A stretch of DNA of 64,000 nucleotides from Gaiellasilicea sp037721555 (GTDB lineage: Bacteria; Actinomycetota; Thermoleophilia; Gaiellales; Gaiellaceae). The stretch's first letter is position 1. Every line of letters starts with the position of its first letter. The position numbers were made by a program, and so were the translations under genes. Location of the stretch: the NCBI GenBank assembly GCA_037721555.1, contig JBBJOI010000002.1:62001-126000 (forward strand), read 5' to 3'. Of this stretch, positions 1-7,716 are shown piece by piece. The notes below the pieces were generated by a model. The model searched no databases. It was given only the letters and a program-made list of their open reading frames with translations, and had not been told where the DNA came from.

Positions 1-2
1 CG

Positions 3-140
3 CGGCTGGACTGCCACCCGAAGACGTTGAAGGAGCTCGTCGTCGGCGGCCAGATCGCCGCCGTCCGATTGAGCCCGCGAGGACACTGGCGCATCAGCGA
101 GCGTGCGCTCGACGAGTTCATCGAGAGGAGCCGCCGATGA
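3..140 (+). CDS. Excisionase-type helix-turn-helix protein (5' end missing)
   Basis: An open frame runs in from the left edge and stops at TGA 138-140. The visible 45 residues include the stretch RLDCHPKTLKELVVGGQIAA, then R-G-H-W-R-I-S and a C-terminal ALDEFIERSRR. This is the usual layout of small MerR/excisionase-type helix-turn-helix proteins (recognition helix, wing, then an 'AL-eFI' helix). Such proteins assist integrase in excision or act as element regulators. The stop overlaps the next start in an ATGA arrangement, so the two genes are probably co-translated. The N-terminus lies outside the window. Confidence 0.65.
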   Translation, partial: RLDCHPKTLKELVVGGQIAAVRLSPRGHWRISERALDEFIERSRR

Positions 141-508
141 GCTCGGGACCCGCATGGCATCCGCGGCACCCCGACCTGCAGCGGCCGTCGCGACGGGAGG
201 ACGTCGTCCAGTACGTCGACCCGTCGGAGCCGGTCTTCCTCGACGAGGCGGAGGTGCTTCCCGAGGAGGTCGAGTGTCACTTCGCCGACGCCGTGGGTGC
301 GGTTGAGGCCGCCGCAGTCGCCGCGCAGCAGACGGATGAGGTGCTCGCGTGGTTCGCGCAACGCCCGTCGGAGATGCGGCTGGCGCAGATTCCAGCACAT
401 CTGCGCCAGCAGGCCGAGGAGATCCTCCAGGAGCACCAGGCGCAAAGCGAGACCGAGCAGCGGCGGCTTCGCGAGCAGGCCGAAAGCAGGGAGGCGGTGC
501 GGCTGTAG
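137..508 (+). CDS. Hypothetical phage protein, coiled-coil C-terminus
   Basis: A 123-residue protein that I do not recognise. Its ATG overlaps the stop of the preceding HTH gene (ATGA). The N-terminal third is proline- and arginine-rich. The middle is acidic and alanine-rich. The last 45 residues are dominated by Glu, Gln and Arg, contain the stretch EEILQEHQAQSETEQRRLRE, and would form an amphipathic helix or coiled coil. There are no membrane segments or cysteines. The position upstream of the terminase genes suggests a small packaging or scaffold-associated protein, but that is inference from order alone. Confidence 0.5.
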   Translation: MSSGPAWHPRHPDLQRPSRREDVVQYVDPSEPVFLDEAEVLPEEVECHFADAVGAVEAAAVAAQQTDEVLAWFAQRPSEMRLAQIPAHLRQQAEEILQEHQAQSETEQRRLREQAESREAVRL

Positions 509-613
509 ACGGCGTTCGTTGAGCGTCCGCGCGCACTCATGTCCTGGTCGTAATAGCGGCCGCGCTCGGGCGCTCGACCGACGCCGTCACAGAGGCGCAC
601 CCGAAACGAGCTC

Positions 614-1114
614 ATGCCCCGGCCCTGCCTCATCTGCAGCCACCCCGAACGCCACGAGATCGATCGCCAGCTCATTGGGGGCGAGAACCAGGTCGCTATC
701 GCGGCACGCTGGAAGATCGCGCAGAGCTCCGTCAGCCGTCACAAGCGCCTGCACCTGGCGCCCGTGGTCGCGAACATGATGGGCCGCTACGAGGAGATCG
801 ACGTCGAGCGCCTGAGGAGCTGGGTGAACGGCCTGCTGGAGCAGAACCTGCTCGGCTCCCTCGCTGCTGAACGCCGGGGCGACTACGCGGTGCAGAAGGG
901 CTTCCTCAGCGAGGCCCGCAGGGCGGTCGAGTTGCAGGCGAAGCTGGCGGGCCTGCTCGACTCGGGCAGCACGACGATCTCCGTCGACGCCCGGAGGCAG
1001 GTGGCGGTGCTGGCGAACCTGTCGGAGGAGGAGCTTCGAGCCGCGCTGGCGGGGGTGAGCGCGAGGCCGGAGCTGCCGTCGCCGCTCGTCGAGCTCGAGC
1101 CTGCGTCGCGGTGA
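614..1114 (+). CDS. Small DNA-binding protein, possible terminase small subunit
   Basis: A 166-residue protein. The N-terminus carries a possible zinc knuckle (C-L-I-C-S-H, residues 5-10) followed by a helix-turn-helix-like stretch with the pattern IA..W.IA.SSVSRHK near residues 33-48. The C-terminal half is helical and ends in a basic/acidic linker. Immediately upstream of a terminase large subunit this is the usual place for the small subunit, which recognises the packaging site. The genes overlap by four bases (GTGA), implying coupled translation. The fold fits, but no family signature is decisive, so the role is inferred from position and the HTH. Confidence 0.5.
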   Translation: MPRPCLICSHPERHEIDRQLIGGENQVAIAARWKIAQSSVSRHKRLHLAPVVANMMGRYEEIDVERLRSWVNGLLEQNLLGSLAAERRGDYAVQKGFLSEARRAVELQAKLAGLLDSGSTTISVDARRQVAVLANLSEEELRAALAGVSARPELPSPLVELEPASR

Positions 1115-2550
1115 CGGTCTCGCCGGAGACGCTAGAGCCGCTCCTGCGGGCAGAGCTGGCGCGTAGGCGGCTCTCAGACTTCATGGGAGCCCTGCTCCCC
1201 TCCTACCAGTCGGCTGCGCATACGAGGGCCCTCTGCGAGCACCTGGAGGCGCTGGAGGCCCGAGAGATCAGGCGGCTGATCGTGACCGAGCCGCCGAGGC
1301 ACGGGAAGACGATCCACTGCTCGCAGGCGTTGCCCGCCTGGTATCTCGGCCGCCGACCAGACGAGCACGTGATCCTCGCGAGCTACGCGGCCGAGCTCGC
1401 GGAGTCGAACTCCCGTCGGGCCCGCAACCTCGTCGTAGACCCGCGCTACCCGTTCGAGACCTCGGTCGCCTCCGACTCCTCCGCTGTGAACAGGTGGGCG
1501 ACCAGTCAGGGTGGCGGTCTGATCGCCGCGGGCGTCGGTGGCGGGATCACTGGCTTCGGTGCTGACCTGCTCATCGTCGACGACCCAGTGAAGGGCCGCG
1601 AAGAGGCCGACAGCCCGACGATCAGGGAGTCGACGTGGCGCTGGTGGACGGAAGTGGCACTCACGCGCCTGCAGCCGAATGCCGTGGTGCTGATCGCGAT
1701 GACGAGGTGGTCTAAGGACGATCTTGTCGGGAGGGTGCTCGCCTCCCCCGGCGCCGGGGAGTGGACGGTGCTTGCGTTGCCCGCGCTGGCGACGGAGGAC
1801 GACCCGCTCGGCCGCGAGGAGGGCGAAGCCCTGTGGTCGGAGTGGTTCGACGAGGCGCACCTGCTGCGCCTGCGGGCGGAGATCGGGGAGCGCGCCTTCT
1901 CGGCGTTGTACCAGGGGAGCCCGACGCCGGAGAAGGGCGGCATCTTCCGCCGGGAGTGGATGCAGGGCCGCTACAGCGAGCGCCCGCGCGGGCCGGTGCG
2001 GATCGTGCAGGCCGTCGACTCCGCCTTCAAGACGGGGGTGAGCAACGACTACAGCGTGGTCGCGACCTGGGCGAGCGACGGCGTCTACTTCTACCTCCTC
2101 GACGTCTGGCGAGCCCGGGTCGAGTTCCCGGAGCTCGTCGGCGCGATCCGGGCGCAGGCGTCGATCCACGGCCCGAGCACGATCCTGATCGAGGACACGG
2201 CTGCAGGGCAGTCAGCGATCCAGGAGCTGCGCCGCTCGTCGCAGCTCCCGATCGTCGCGGTGAAGGCGACCGGTACGAAGGTGTCGAGAGCCGACAGCGT
2301 GAGCCCGCTCTTCGAGGCCGGCAAGGTGCTGCTGCCTGAGCAGGCACCGGCGTGGCGTGACCTCTGGATCGAGGAGCACGTCAGCTTCCCTGCGAGCCGG
2401 CACGACGACATGGTCGACACGACCTCGCTCGCGCTGGAGCGGCTCCGGCGCGGCGGAGGCGTCGCCGCGCAGGCGAGCTCAGGCGGCGACAACGGCCTCG
2501 TTTCCGACTTCCCGAGCTGGACGCCAGTCGCCTTCAACGACGCGTTCTAG
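1111..2550 (+). CDS. terL: Phage terminase large subunit
   Basis: A 479-residue DNA-packaging motor protein. The N-terminal ATPase has a non-canonical Walker A (PPRHGKTIHCSQ, near residue 65), Walker B with catalytic acid (LLIVDDPVKG, near 150) and a coupling motif (MTRWSKDD, near 197). The C-terminal RNase-H-like nuclease shows acidic positions in QAVDSAFKTG, ILIEDTAAG and HDDMVDTTSLAL. Length and motif order match the Terminase_6/psiM2-ORF9 type of large subunit that cuts and translocates concatemeric DNA into procapsids. It starts with GTG overlapping the upstream gene. The frame is intact, unlike the nearby ATPase and integrase. Confidence 0.93.
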   Translation: MTVSPETLEPLLRAELARRRLSDFMGALLPSYQSAAHTRALCEHLEALEAREIRRLIVTEPPRHGKTIHCSQALPAWYLGRRPDEHVILASYAAELAESNSRRARNLVVDPRYPFETSVASDSSAVNRWATSQGGGLIAAGVGGGITGFGADLLIVDDPVKGREEADSPTIRESTWRWWTEVALTRLQPNAVVLIAMTRWSKDDLVGRVLASPGAGEWTVLALPALATEDDPLGREEGEALWSEWFDEAHLLRLRAEIGERAFSALYQGSPTPEKGGIFRREWMQGRYSERPRGPVRIVQAVDSAFKTGVSNDYSVVATWASDGVYFYLLDVWRARVEFPELVGAIRAQASIHGPSTILIEDTAAGQSAIQELRRSSQLPIVAVKATGTKVSRADSVSPLFEAGKVLLPEQAPAWRDLWIEEHVSFPASRHDDMVDTTSLALERLRRGGGVAAQASSGGDNGLVSDFPSWTPVAFNDAF

Positions 2551-2593
2551 TTTCAAGAACAGGGCTACACCGTCGCCGACCGATACCAGCGGC

Positions 2594-2872
2594 ATGACAA
2601 GCCATGAAGTTCCACCTTTGTACCTCTCCATCCAGCGTGCGGGCGACCTCTGCTCCGTCTCCACATCGACGCTGAGGCGCTGGATCGAGAGAGGCGACAT
2701 CCGCGCCGTCGCCGTCGGCGGCCGCACCCTGATCGCCACCGACGACTTGCGCGCGTTCCTCGACCGCCACAAGCAGACGAAGCCCAAGAATGACGACGGC
2801 CCGCCGGATAGCGGGCCGCTCGCCAAGGAGGTCGGCGATGGGATCACATCGCGCGTCCGGCCTCCAGAGTAG
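2594..2872 (+). CDS. Excisionase-type helix-turn-helix protein
   Basis: A 92-residue protein with the pattern LYLSIQRAGDLCSVSTSTLR, then RWIERGDI, VGGRTLIATDDL and AFLDRHK. This is a MerR-like helix-turn-helix of the excisionase/HTH_17 type, with the recognition helix at STSTLRRWIE. The ATG at 2594 was chosen because it leaves a compact domain with a short N-terminal tail; the frame is open further upstream through the terminase gene. It lies 44 bp after terL. A copy of the 8-mer TTTGTACC seen at two other sites in the element lies inside its first codons (2617-2624), which may be coincidence. Confidence 0.7.
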   Translation: MTSHEVPPLYLSIQRAGDLCSVSTSTLRRWIERGDIRAVAVGGRTLIATDDLRAFLDRHKQTKPKNDDGPPDSGPLAKEVGDGITSRVRPPE

Positions 2873-3047
2873 TCGCCCCGACGGCAAGCAGCCGTCGCCG
2901 ATGACGTTCGAGTCGTTCATGGCGGCGAACCGGCACCTGCCGCCGCACGAACGCGAGGAGCTCTTCTGGACGCTGCCGCCGGAGGTGCGCGACGAGTGCT
3001 GGGCAGCTCTGCAGGCGCGGCTCGATCGCATCCGGGGCTGGTCGTGA
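2838..3047 (+). CDS. Hypothetical small phage protein
   Basis: A 69-residue protein starting at ATG 2838. The start is fixed by an excellent ribosome binding site (AAGGAGGT, seven to eight bases upstream) that lies inside the preceding HTH gene, so the two genes overlap by 35 bp. The C-terminal two thirds, with the pattern MTFESFMAANRHLPPHEREE followed by LFWTLPPEVR and a final helix ending RLDRIRGWS, look like a genuine small helical domain. I do not recognise the family. Its place in the replication module suggests an accessory role, but this is unproven. Confidence 0.55.
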   Translation: MGSHRASGLQSSRPDGKQPSPMTFESFMAANRHLPPHEREELFWTLPPEVRDECWAALQARLDRIRGWS

Positions 3048-3212
3048 ACCGCGCCCCTCGTCCGACCGACCGACGCGGTACGCTGCGACCTGCAGCATCT
3101 CGTCAATCGCATGCCCGGCGCCCGCCTTTGTGCGGGCGTCGGCGCGCTCGGGGCGGGTGGGTCCGTCCGAGCGGCGATTCATAGTCACGAACATGCGCTC
3201 GACTTGGATGCT

Positions 3213-3584
3213 GTGGGCAGCGCTGCCGACGTAGTCGACGTCCGCACGCTCCCGAGCTCGGGTACCTGGGAGGAGCTCATGGACGACCTGCGCGACCGCG
3301 GCTTCAGGCTCAGGAGCCATAGGCTCGCCCGGCCTGGCCGGAAGCAGCGGACGCTCGTGAGGAAGCGGCGAAGCCTTCGCTATTTCGCGGTCAGGTTGTC
3401 TCAGCCCCTCCACGGTCGTCGTCTACAGAAGCTCCGCTGCATCCGGCCTATCCGTCTCGTGCGCGTGCCGGCGCGCAGGACTCCTCGTGGGCGGCGTCTC
3501 CGTTCCCGTTCGCGTCGCGGCCCGCCGCGAGAACCTGACGAGCCCGAACTAGAACTAGAGCGCCTCGGCGGGGTGCGGCCGTGA
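3213..3584 (+). CDS. Possible small hypothetical protein
   Basis: The frame ending at 3584 overlaps the primase start (GTGA) and contains the protein-like stretch GTWEELMDDLRDRGFRLR. Downstream of it the composition becomes very arginine-rich and less convincing. GTG 3213 is a plausible start, but there is no clear ribosome binding site, and the frame is open back to 3111. If real, it is an unrecognised basic protein of about 120 residues. The stretch 3048-3212 shows nothing else. Confidence 0.3.
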   Translation: MGSAADVVDVRTLPSSGTWEELMDDLRDRGFRLRSHRLARPGRKQRTLVRKRRSLRYFAVRLSQPLHGRRLQKLRCIRPIRLVRVPARRTPRGRRLRSRSRRGPPREPDEPELELERLGGVRP

Positions 3585-4690
3585 GCGCCGTCTCGGTGCC
3601 GGTCGTGCTCGACGCGGTGCCCGTCGAGCTGCGAACGCTCTCCCGCTGGGTGGTCTGGCGCCTCGAGGAGCGTGACGGGAAGGCGACGAAGGTGCCCTAC
3701 CGGGCCGACGATCCGGCCGCGCGGGCGAGCTCGACCGACCCGAACACCTGGGGCCCGTTCGAAACGGCGGTCGCCGTGGTCGAGGCCGGGAGGGCAGACG
3801 GGCTCGGCTTCGTCCTCGGCGACGGCATCGTCGGCGTCGACCTCGACGACATCCTCGACGAGGCGGGCGAGATCCGGGCCGACTTCCCGGTCGAGCGCAT
3901 CGGCAGCTGGCTCGTGGCGCTGAACGGGTACGTCGAGGTCAGCCCGAGCCGGCGCGGCCTGCACGTCATCGGCACGGGCGCTCTCCCCGACTGGAGCCGC
4001 AACCGGAAAGGCCCGGTCGAGGTCTACGCCGCGTCGCGCTACCTCACGATCACCGCCCAGCCATTCGAGGGTCTGGGCCGCTTCGGCGAGCTGCAGCACC
4101 TGCCCCAGTTCCTGGAGGCCGCGGGCCTGCGCAAGCCCGAGCTGTTGAACGGCACCGCCGTTCAGGCGGTGCCCGTCGACCTCGGTGATCGCGAGTTGCT
4201 TGACAAGGCGATGTCGGCGCGGAATGGGGCGAAGTTCGAGCGGCTCTGGAACGGCGACACAGCCGGCCACGGAGGCGACGACTCGGTAGCCGACCTAGCC
4301 CTCTGCTCCCTGCTCGCCTACTGGACCGGCCGTGACCCTGACCGGATCGACAGCATGTTCCGCTCGAGCGGCCTCTACCGCGAAAAGTGGGAGCGTCAGG
4401 ACTACCGGGAGCGCACGATCGGGAAGGCGATCGAGGGGTGCCGCGACGTCTACTCAAACCCCTCCAGGAGTTCGCGTCCCGGGCGGGACGCGGTCGGGAC
4501 GCGATGTGCGTCCCCCTCGGCGGAAGAAGGGGGAAACCGCGATCGCGTCCCCGCGTCCCAGCTGTATAGGGACGCGGGACGGGACGCGGTCTTTCTCCGC
4601 CGACACTGTGAGCTTCGAGCTTCGCTTCGTGGAGGCGGCTGCGTTCGCCTCGGTCGAGGAGCCGGGGGCCGCCGCGCTCGTCGGGACTGA
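3581..4690 (+). CDS. Primase-polymerase (NrS-1/AEP-like) of phage type
   Basis: A 369-residue protein. The N-terminal half has the archaeo-eukaryotic primase-polymerase layout seen in phage NrS-1-like proteins: LSRWVVWRLEERDGKATKVP near residue 18, the catalytic-type GFVLGDGIVGVDLDD near residue 75, and V-E-V-S-P-S-R-R-G-L-H-V-I-G near 125. Residues about 215-285 match the helicase-binding/PriCT-like domain (ERLWNGDTAGHGGDDSVADL, then YWTGRDPDRIDSMFRSSGL). Such enzymes prime and copy DNA in phages and plasmids. The last 80 residues lie over a GGGACGC repeat cluster and the start of the ATPase gene and have odd composition, so the functional C-terminus may be shorter. Confidence 0.75.
   Translation: MSAVSVPVVLDAVPVELRTLSRWVVWRLEERDGKATKVPYRADDPAARASSTDPNTWGPFETAVAVVEAGRADGLGFVLGDGIVGVDLDDILDEAGEIRADFPVERIGSWLVALNGYVEVSPSRRGLHVIGTGALPDWSRNRKGPVEVYAASRYLTITAQPFEGLGRFGELQHLPQFLEAAGLRKPELLNGTAVQAVPVDLGDRELLDKAMSARNGAKFERLWNGDTAGHGGDDSVADLALCSLLAYWTGRDPDRIDSMFRSSGLYREKWERQDYRERTIGKAIEGCRDVYSNPSRSSRPGRDAVGTRCASPSAEEGGNRDRVPASQLYRDAGRDAVFLRRHCELRASLRGGGCVRLGRGAGGRRARRD
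4473..4587. repeat. Iteron-like cluster of GGGACGC/GCGTCCC 7-mers
   Basis: Eight copies of one 7-mer occur within 114 bp. Five are GGGACGC (4485, 4496, 4569, 4581, plus the truncated GGGAC at 4576 not counted as full) and the reverse complement GCGTCCC starts at 4474, 4508, 4545 and 4553; counting only perfect 7-mers gives four in each orientation. Two hairpins can form: 8-bp arms at 4473-4480/4485-4492 and perfect 10-bp arms CCCGCGTCCC/GGGACGCGGG at 4550-4559/4569-4578 with a 9-nt loop. The cluster lies between the primase core and the RepA-like ATPase, a usual place for a replication origin, so initiator-binding iterons are a reasonable reading. Confidence 0.6.
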
Positions 4691-5586
4691 CGACAACGTG
4701 CTCGTCCCCGAGGGCGGTGACGTCATGTTCTACGGCGACGGCGGTGCTGGCAAGACGACGCTGATGATCGACCTCGCGTTGCACCTGACCGCCGGCGACC
4801 GCTGGCTCGGGTTCGGTGTCGGCCGCCCCGTCCGTGTCGGGGTCGTCGAGAACGAGGGCCCACGCGCCCTCTTCCGAGCGAAGCTGCGTCGCAAGCTGCG
4901 CACCTGGGAGGGGCGCCGCCCTCGGGGACCGTCTCCAGCTGCTCGAGGAGCCGTGGAGCAAGGTGTCTCTGGACACGCCCGCGGTGCGGGAGGCGCTCGC
5001 GACGCAGATCGCGGAGCTCGAGCTCGACGCGCTGCTCGTCGGCCCCGTGACGCGCTCGGGGATGAACGAGGCCGGGACGCTTCAGCAGGTGCGGGACTAC
5101 ACGAACCTGCTCGCCGAGGTGCGGGAAGCGTCAGGGCGGCGAGTCACGTTCCTGCTCGCCCACCACGAGAACCGCGGTGGCAGCGTCTCCGGCGCCTGGG
5201 AAGGCGCGGTAGACACGCTCTTCCACGTGCAGGCGCAGGGGAACGGGCAGACCCGTCTCCTGGTTCAGAAGGCCCGTTGGTCGCCGGAGCACCACAAGCA
5301 GAAGTTGCAGCTCGCTTGGGTTGCCGGCGAGGGCTTCGAGGTGATCGACGAGGAGGAGCGCGACAACAACACCGTCGCCGACGAGATCCTCGAGTTCGTG
5401 CTCGAGCACGGCGGGACGGCCTGGAACAAGGTCGACGAAACGGTTGCGGGGAGGGATGATCGGCTGCGGGAGATCCGCGACACCCTGCTCAGCGGCCAGC
5501 GCCTCGTGAACCGCGGCTCACAGGCGCGGATGAAGCTATGGCACGCGGACGATCCCGCGCTCCCGGCGGAGGACCGCCAGCCATGA
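4608..5586 (+). pseudogene. RepA-like AAA+ ATPase (phage replicative helicase), frameshifted
   Basis: Two adjacent frames together encode one AAA_25/RepA-type ATPase of about 325 residues. The first part, from GTG 4608, has Walker A (FYGDGGAGKTTLMIDLA) and RVGVVENEGPRALF. The second part, in another frame, resumes at GDRLQLLEEPWSK and continues through DALLVGPVTRSG, LLAHHENRGGSVSGAWEGA and DTLFHVQA to the stop at 5586. The switch is needed between about 4906 and 4925, in a run of G and C. One missing or extra base explains it: either true decay or a read error. It would act with the primase-polymerase at the element's origin. The stop overlaps the methyltransferase ATG. Confidence 0.75.
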
Positions 5587-6644
5587 TCGAGGTCTCGGCG
5601 GTGGAGCGGACCCGGCTCGTCGAGCTTGAGGCGGTCGTCAAGGGTGGCCTGCAGACGTTCTACGACGTCGGTCATGCGCTCATGGAGATCCGTGACGCTC
5701 GGCTCTACCGTGACTCGCACGGCAGCTTCGAGGACTACTGCCGGGAGCGGTGGAGCATGCAGCGGGCACACGCCTATCGGCTGATCGGGTCGGCTGAAGT
5801 GATGTCGATTCTGTCTCCCACGGGAGACACGCCTGCGAATGAACGGCAGGCGCGCGAGCTGGCTCCGTTGCTGCGTGATGACGAGACGGCGGTCGTCGAT
5901 GTCTGGCGGGAGCTGAAGGCGAAGTACGGTGATGACGTCACCGCCGAGCGGGTGAAGCGGCTCGTTGCGGGACGTTTAGAGCGCGTCCGACGTGAACGCG
6001 AAGCATCTCTACCGGTGCCCGTCCCGGCCGCGCTGCCCGCCACCTGCGAGCTGGCTGTGTCGGCGATCGAGGAGCTGCGGCTCGCCCCGGGCAGCGTTGA
6101 CGCGATCATCACTGACCCGCCGTACCCGCGCGAGTACCTGCCCGTCTACGAGCAGCTCGGGCGGTTCGCGGCAGAGGCGCTCCGGCCCGGCAGCTCGCTG
6201 CTCGTCATGGTCAACCAGAAGATCCACTATGACGCCCACCGGCTGATCGCTCCACACCTCGACTACGAGTGGATGATCTCCTACGCGCTCCCGGGCTACG
6301 TCGGTCGCGAATGGCGCAAGCAGCTCTATGTGACGTGGAAGCCGGTGCTCTGGTTCACGAACGGCCCGAAGGTGTCAGGCGGGGAGTGGATCACAGACAG
6401 CGTCACAAGCGACGCGTCCGACAAGCAGCACCACCACTGGGGCCAATCCGTCAGCGGCATGCGACAGCTCGTCGAGCGCTTCAGCCGCCCCGGCGACCTC
6501 GTCGTCGACCCGTTCGTCGGTGGCGGCGCCACCGCTGTCGCAGCACTCGAAGCGCAACGGCGCTTCGTCGGCTCCGACATCGACCCAGCCGCGATCGCAA
6601 CAACATCGGCGCGAGTCGCACAACTCGGCCAGGCCGCCGCATGA
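5583..6644 (+). CDS. DNA methyltransferase with N-terminal phage DNA-binding-like domain
   Basis: A 353-residue protein starting at ATG 5583 (ATGA overlap). Residues about 180-350 form a class-beta amino-methyltransferase: catalytic DPPY (AIITDPPYPREYL) precedes the S-adenosylmethionine-binding segment DLVVDPFVGGGATAVAA, giving N4-cytosine or N6-adenine methylation. The N-terminal 150 residues (FYDVGHALMEIRDARLY, then GSFEDYCRERWSMQRAHAYR) resemble a domain found in actinophage ParB-like proteins. No restriction enzyme is adjacent, so it is an orphan enzyme that may protect phage DNA or mark the element. The fusion order, DNA-binding-like then methyltransferase, is a little unusual. Confidence 0.85.
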   Translation: MIEVSAVERTRLVELEAVVKGGLQTFYDVGHALMEIRDARLYRDSHGSFEDYCRERWSMQRAHAYRLIGSAEVMSILSPTGDTPANERQARELAPLLRDDETAVVDVWRELKAKYGDDVTAERVKRLVAGRLERVRREREASLPVPVPAALPATCELAVSAIEELRLAPGSVDAIITDPPYPREYLPVYEQLGRFAAEALRPGSSLLVMVNQKIHYDAHRLIAPHLDYEWMISYALPGYVGREWRKQLYVTWKPVLWFTNGPKVSGGEWITDSVTSDASDKQHHHWGQSVSGMRQLVERFSRPGDLVVDPFVGGGATAVAALEAQRRFVGSDIDPAAIATTSARVAQLGQAAA

Positions 6645-6846
6645 ACCTCCACCTCGAGCTCCCGCCTAGGCACCTGACCTTTGCCGGCTCGATCTCCGGT
6701 ACGTCGGGAACGAGATCGCGGGCTGCTGACGGTCGGCGCGGATCCAGGAACCGTAGGACGTCGCGGCTGTTTCGGCTTTCCTGCGCCGCTTGCGCGCTCG
6801 CCGGCCGCACTTTGTACCGCCGCTTTGTACCGGTAGGTGGCCGAAA
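6645..6846. other. Gap between methyltransferase and HTH gene
   Basis: A small frame (6641-6850) overlaps the methyltransferase stop as ATGA, but its composition is low-complexity Arg/Ser and I do not accept it as a gene. The meaningful content is at the right end: two TTTGTACC copies 13 bp apart, described separately. Confidence 0.4.
6811..6831 (+). repeat. Paired TTTGTACC repeats upstream of excisionase-like gene
   Basis: TTTGTACC occurs at 6811-6818 and again at 6824-6831, a 13-bp period, ending 15 bp before the GTG start of the HTH gene at 6847. The same pair, with the same 13-bp period but inverted, occurs at 9109-9131 in the last codons of the integrase beside the attachment site. Paired sites at both places are what one expects for binding sites of an excisionase or of the integrase arm-binding domain. 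The function is inferred. Confidence 0.55.
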
Positions 6847-7059
6847 GTGACCGATCGGCTCCTCGACGCGAGCGAAATCGCGCAGCTGCTGCACGTGCCG
6901 GAGAGGTGGGTGCGCGAGCACACGCGTTCCGGGCTGCTGCCGCACATCCAGCTCGGTCGCTACCGAAGGTACCGCCGCGACGCCGTGCTCGCCTGGGTGG
7001 CCGCGCAGGAGAGCGGAGGGGCGGCCTGGCGGAAGCACAAGCCGCGAAAAGAGCCGTGA
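6847..7059 (+). CDS. Excisionase-type helix-turn-helix protein
   Basis: A 70-residue protein beginning LLDASEIAQLLHVPERWVRE and continuing with HTRSGLLPHIQLGRYRRYRR and AVLAWVAAQE. This is a textbook excisionase/HTH_17 domain (helix, turn, recognition helix VPERWVREH, wing LGRYRRYRR). GTG 6847 was chosen because it gives the canonical domain start and is preceded by a GGTGG-type ribosome binding site; the frame is open upstream. The paired TTTGTACC repeat immediately upstream is a candidate autoregulatory or excision site. It is the best candidate for the element's directionality factor. Confidence 0.75.
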   Translation: MTDRLLDASEIAQLLHVPERWVREHTRSGLLPHIQLGRYRRYRRDAVLAWVAAQESGGAAWRKHKPRKEP

Positions 7060-7079
7060 CCGACGAAAGGAGCATCCAA

Positions 7080-7331
7080 GTGAGCATTGCGATCCCGCCG
7101 CACGGTGACTGGGAGTGCCCTTGTGGCGACGAGGAGACAGCCGAGCACCCTGACCGCCCAGTACAGGTCGTGAACGCGATCCGCGAACCGTTCTGCAGGT
7201 TCTGCGGGCGAAAGCGGGAGGACCAGTACCGCCGGAACCCCTCGGTGGCCCCACGGCCCCGCGACCCGCACACGGCGGGTGGCACGGTGATGAGGGAGCC
7301 GGCGTCGAACGCAGGCTCCGCGACAGCGTGA
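7080..7331 (+). CDS. Hypothetical small protein with possible zinc ribbon
   Basis: An 83-residue protein. GTG 7080 is preceded by an AAAGGAG ribosome binding site at good spacing; an alternative GTG at 7056 overlaps the preceding stop. The sequence has two Cys pairs, WECPCGDEE near residue 11 and FCRFCGRKR near residue 38, which could bind one zinc ion. The tail is disordered (Pro, Arg, Ala). I do not recognise the family. It lies in a run of short overlapping genes typical of actinophage accessory regions. Confidence 0.5.
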   Translation: MSIAIPPHGDWECPCGDEETAEHPDRPVQVVNAIREPFCRFCGRKREDQYRRNPSVAPRPRDPHTAGGTVMREPASNAGSATA

Positions 7332-7513
7332 CCGCGGGAAGCGGGGCTAGAGTCGAGCTCGTGAGCGAGAAAGAGTCGAACGAGGAGCCGCGGAAAGACG
7401 ACGACGTCTTCGTCGTCGACGAGATCCCGCCTCATTGCGGCCATATCCTCGTGGACGACGAGGGGCGCGAGGTCGACTACTGGCCGCGTTTCCGTCTGCG
7501 GGAGGAGCAGTGA
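7328..7513 (+). CDS. Hypothetical small acidic protein
   Basis: A 61-residue acidic protein whose GTG overlaps the previous stop (GTGA). A second possible start is GTG 7361. The central segment DDDVFVVDEIPPHCGHILVD and the end EVDYWPRFRLREEQ look like real coding sequence. No family is recognised. The stop overlaps the ATG of the next gene (7513), so it belongs to the same translational chain. Confidence 0.45.
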   Translation: MTAGSGARVELVSEKESNEEPRKDDDVFVVDEIPPHCGHILVDDEGREVDYWPRFRLREEQ

Positions 7514-7638
7514 TGATCCGGGCGTGGCACGTCGTGCTCCCGCTGACGGTGGTCACCTGGCTCGCCTCGACATGGGGGATGGCGCTCGTCGTCTACCTGA
7601 TCGCGTGGTGGGCGCCCTACGTGGTGCGGTCGTCGTGA
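7513..7638 (+). CDS. Small single-pass membrane peptide
   Basis: A 41-residue peptide starting at ATG 7513 behind a strong GGAGGAG site. Nearly the whole peptide is hydrophobic, with one or two close membrane helices (VVLPLTVVTWLAS, then MALVVYLIAWWAPYVV). It is too short for most gene finders. Small membrane peptides are common in phage accessory or lysis/superinfection modules, but nothing specific can be claimed. Confidence 0.45.
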   Translation: MIRAWHVVLPLTVVTWLASTWGMALVVYLIAWWAPYVVRSS

Positions 7639-7650
7639 CGTCTTGAGCTT

Positions 7651-7699
7651 CACGTCTAGCGTCGATTCCCGTATACTCTGTCGCATCACTTCTAGCGTC
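7651..7699 (+). promoter_or_regulatory. Promoter flanked by a 13-bp direct repeat (operator candidate)
   Basis: CACGTCTAGCGTC (7651-7663) is repeated as CACTTCTAGCGTC (7687-7699), 12 of 13 bases identical, 36 bp apart. Between them lies TATACT (7672-7677), a good -10 element, with TTCACG as a possible -35 at 17 bp spacing (overlapping the first repeat). The next start is GTG 7717 behind GGGAGG. A repeat on each side of a -10 is a typical repressor operator. The genes downstream include the integrase. Confidence 0.6.
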
Positions 7700-7716
7700 A
7701 CTGAGGGAGGTACGCG

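Noticed and set aside
6641..6850. 69-residue ORF after the methyltransferase (ATGA overlap)
   Set aside because: Low-complexity Arg/Ser composition, no domain, and the stretch carries the TTTGTACC sites directly before the next gene.
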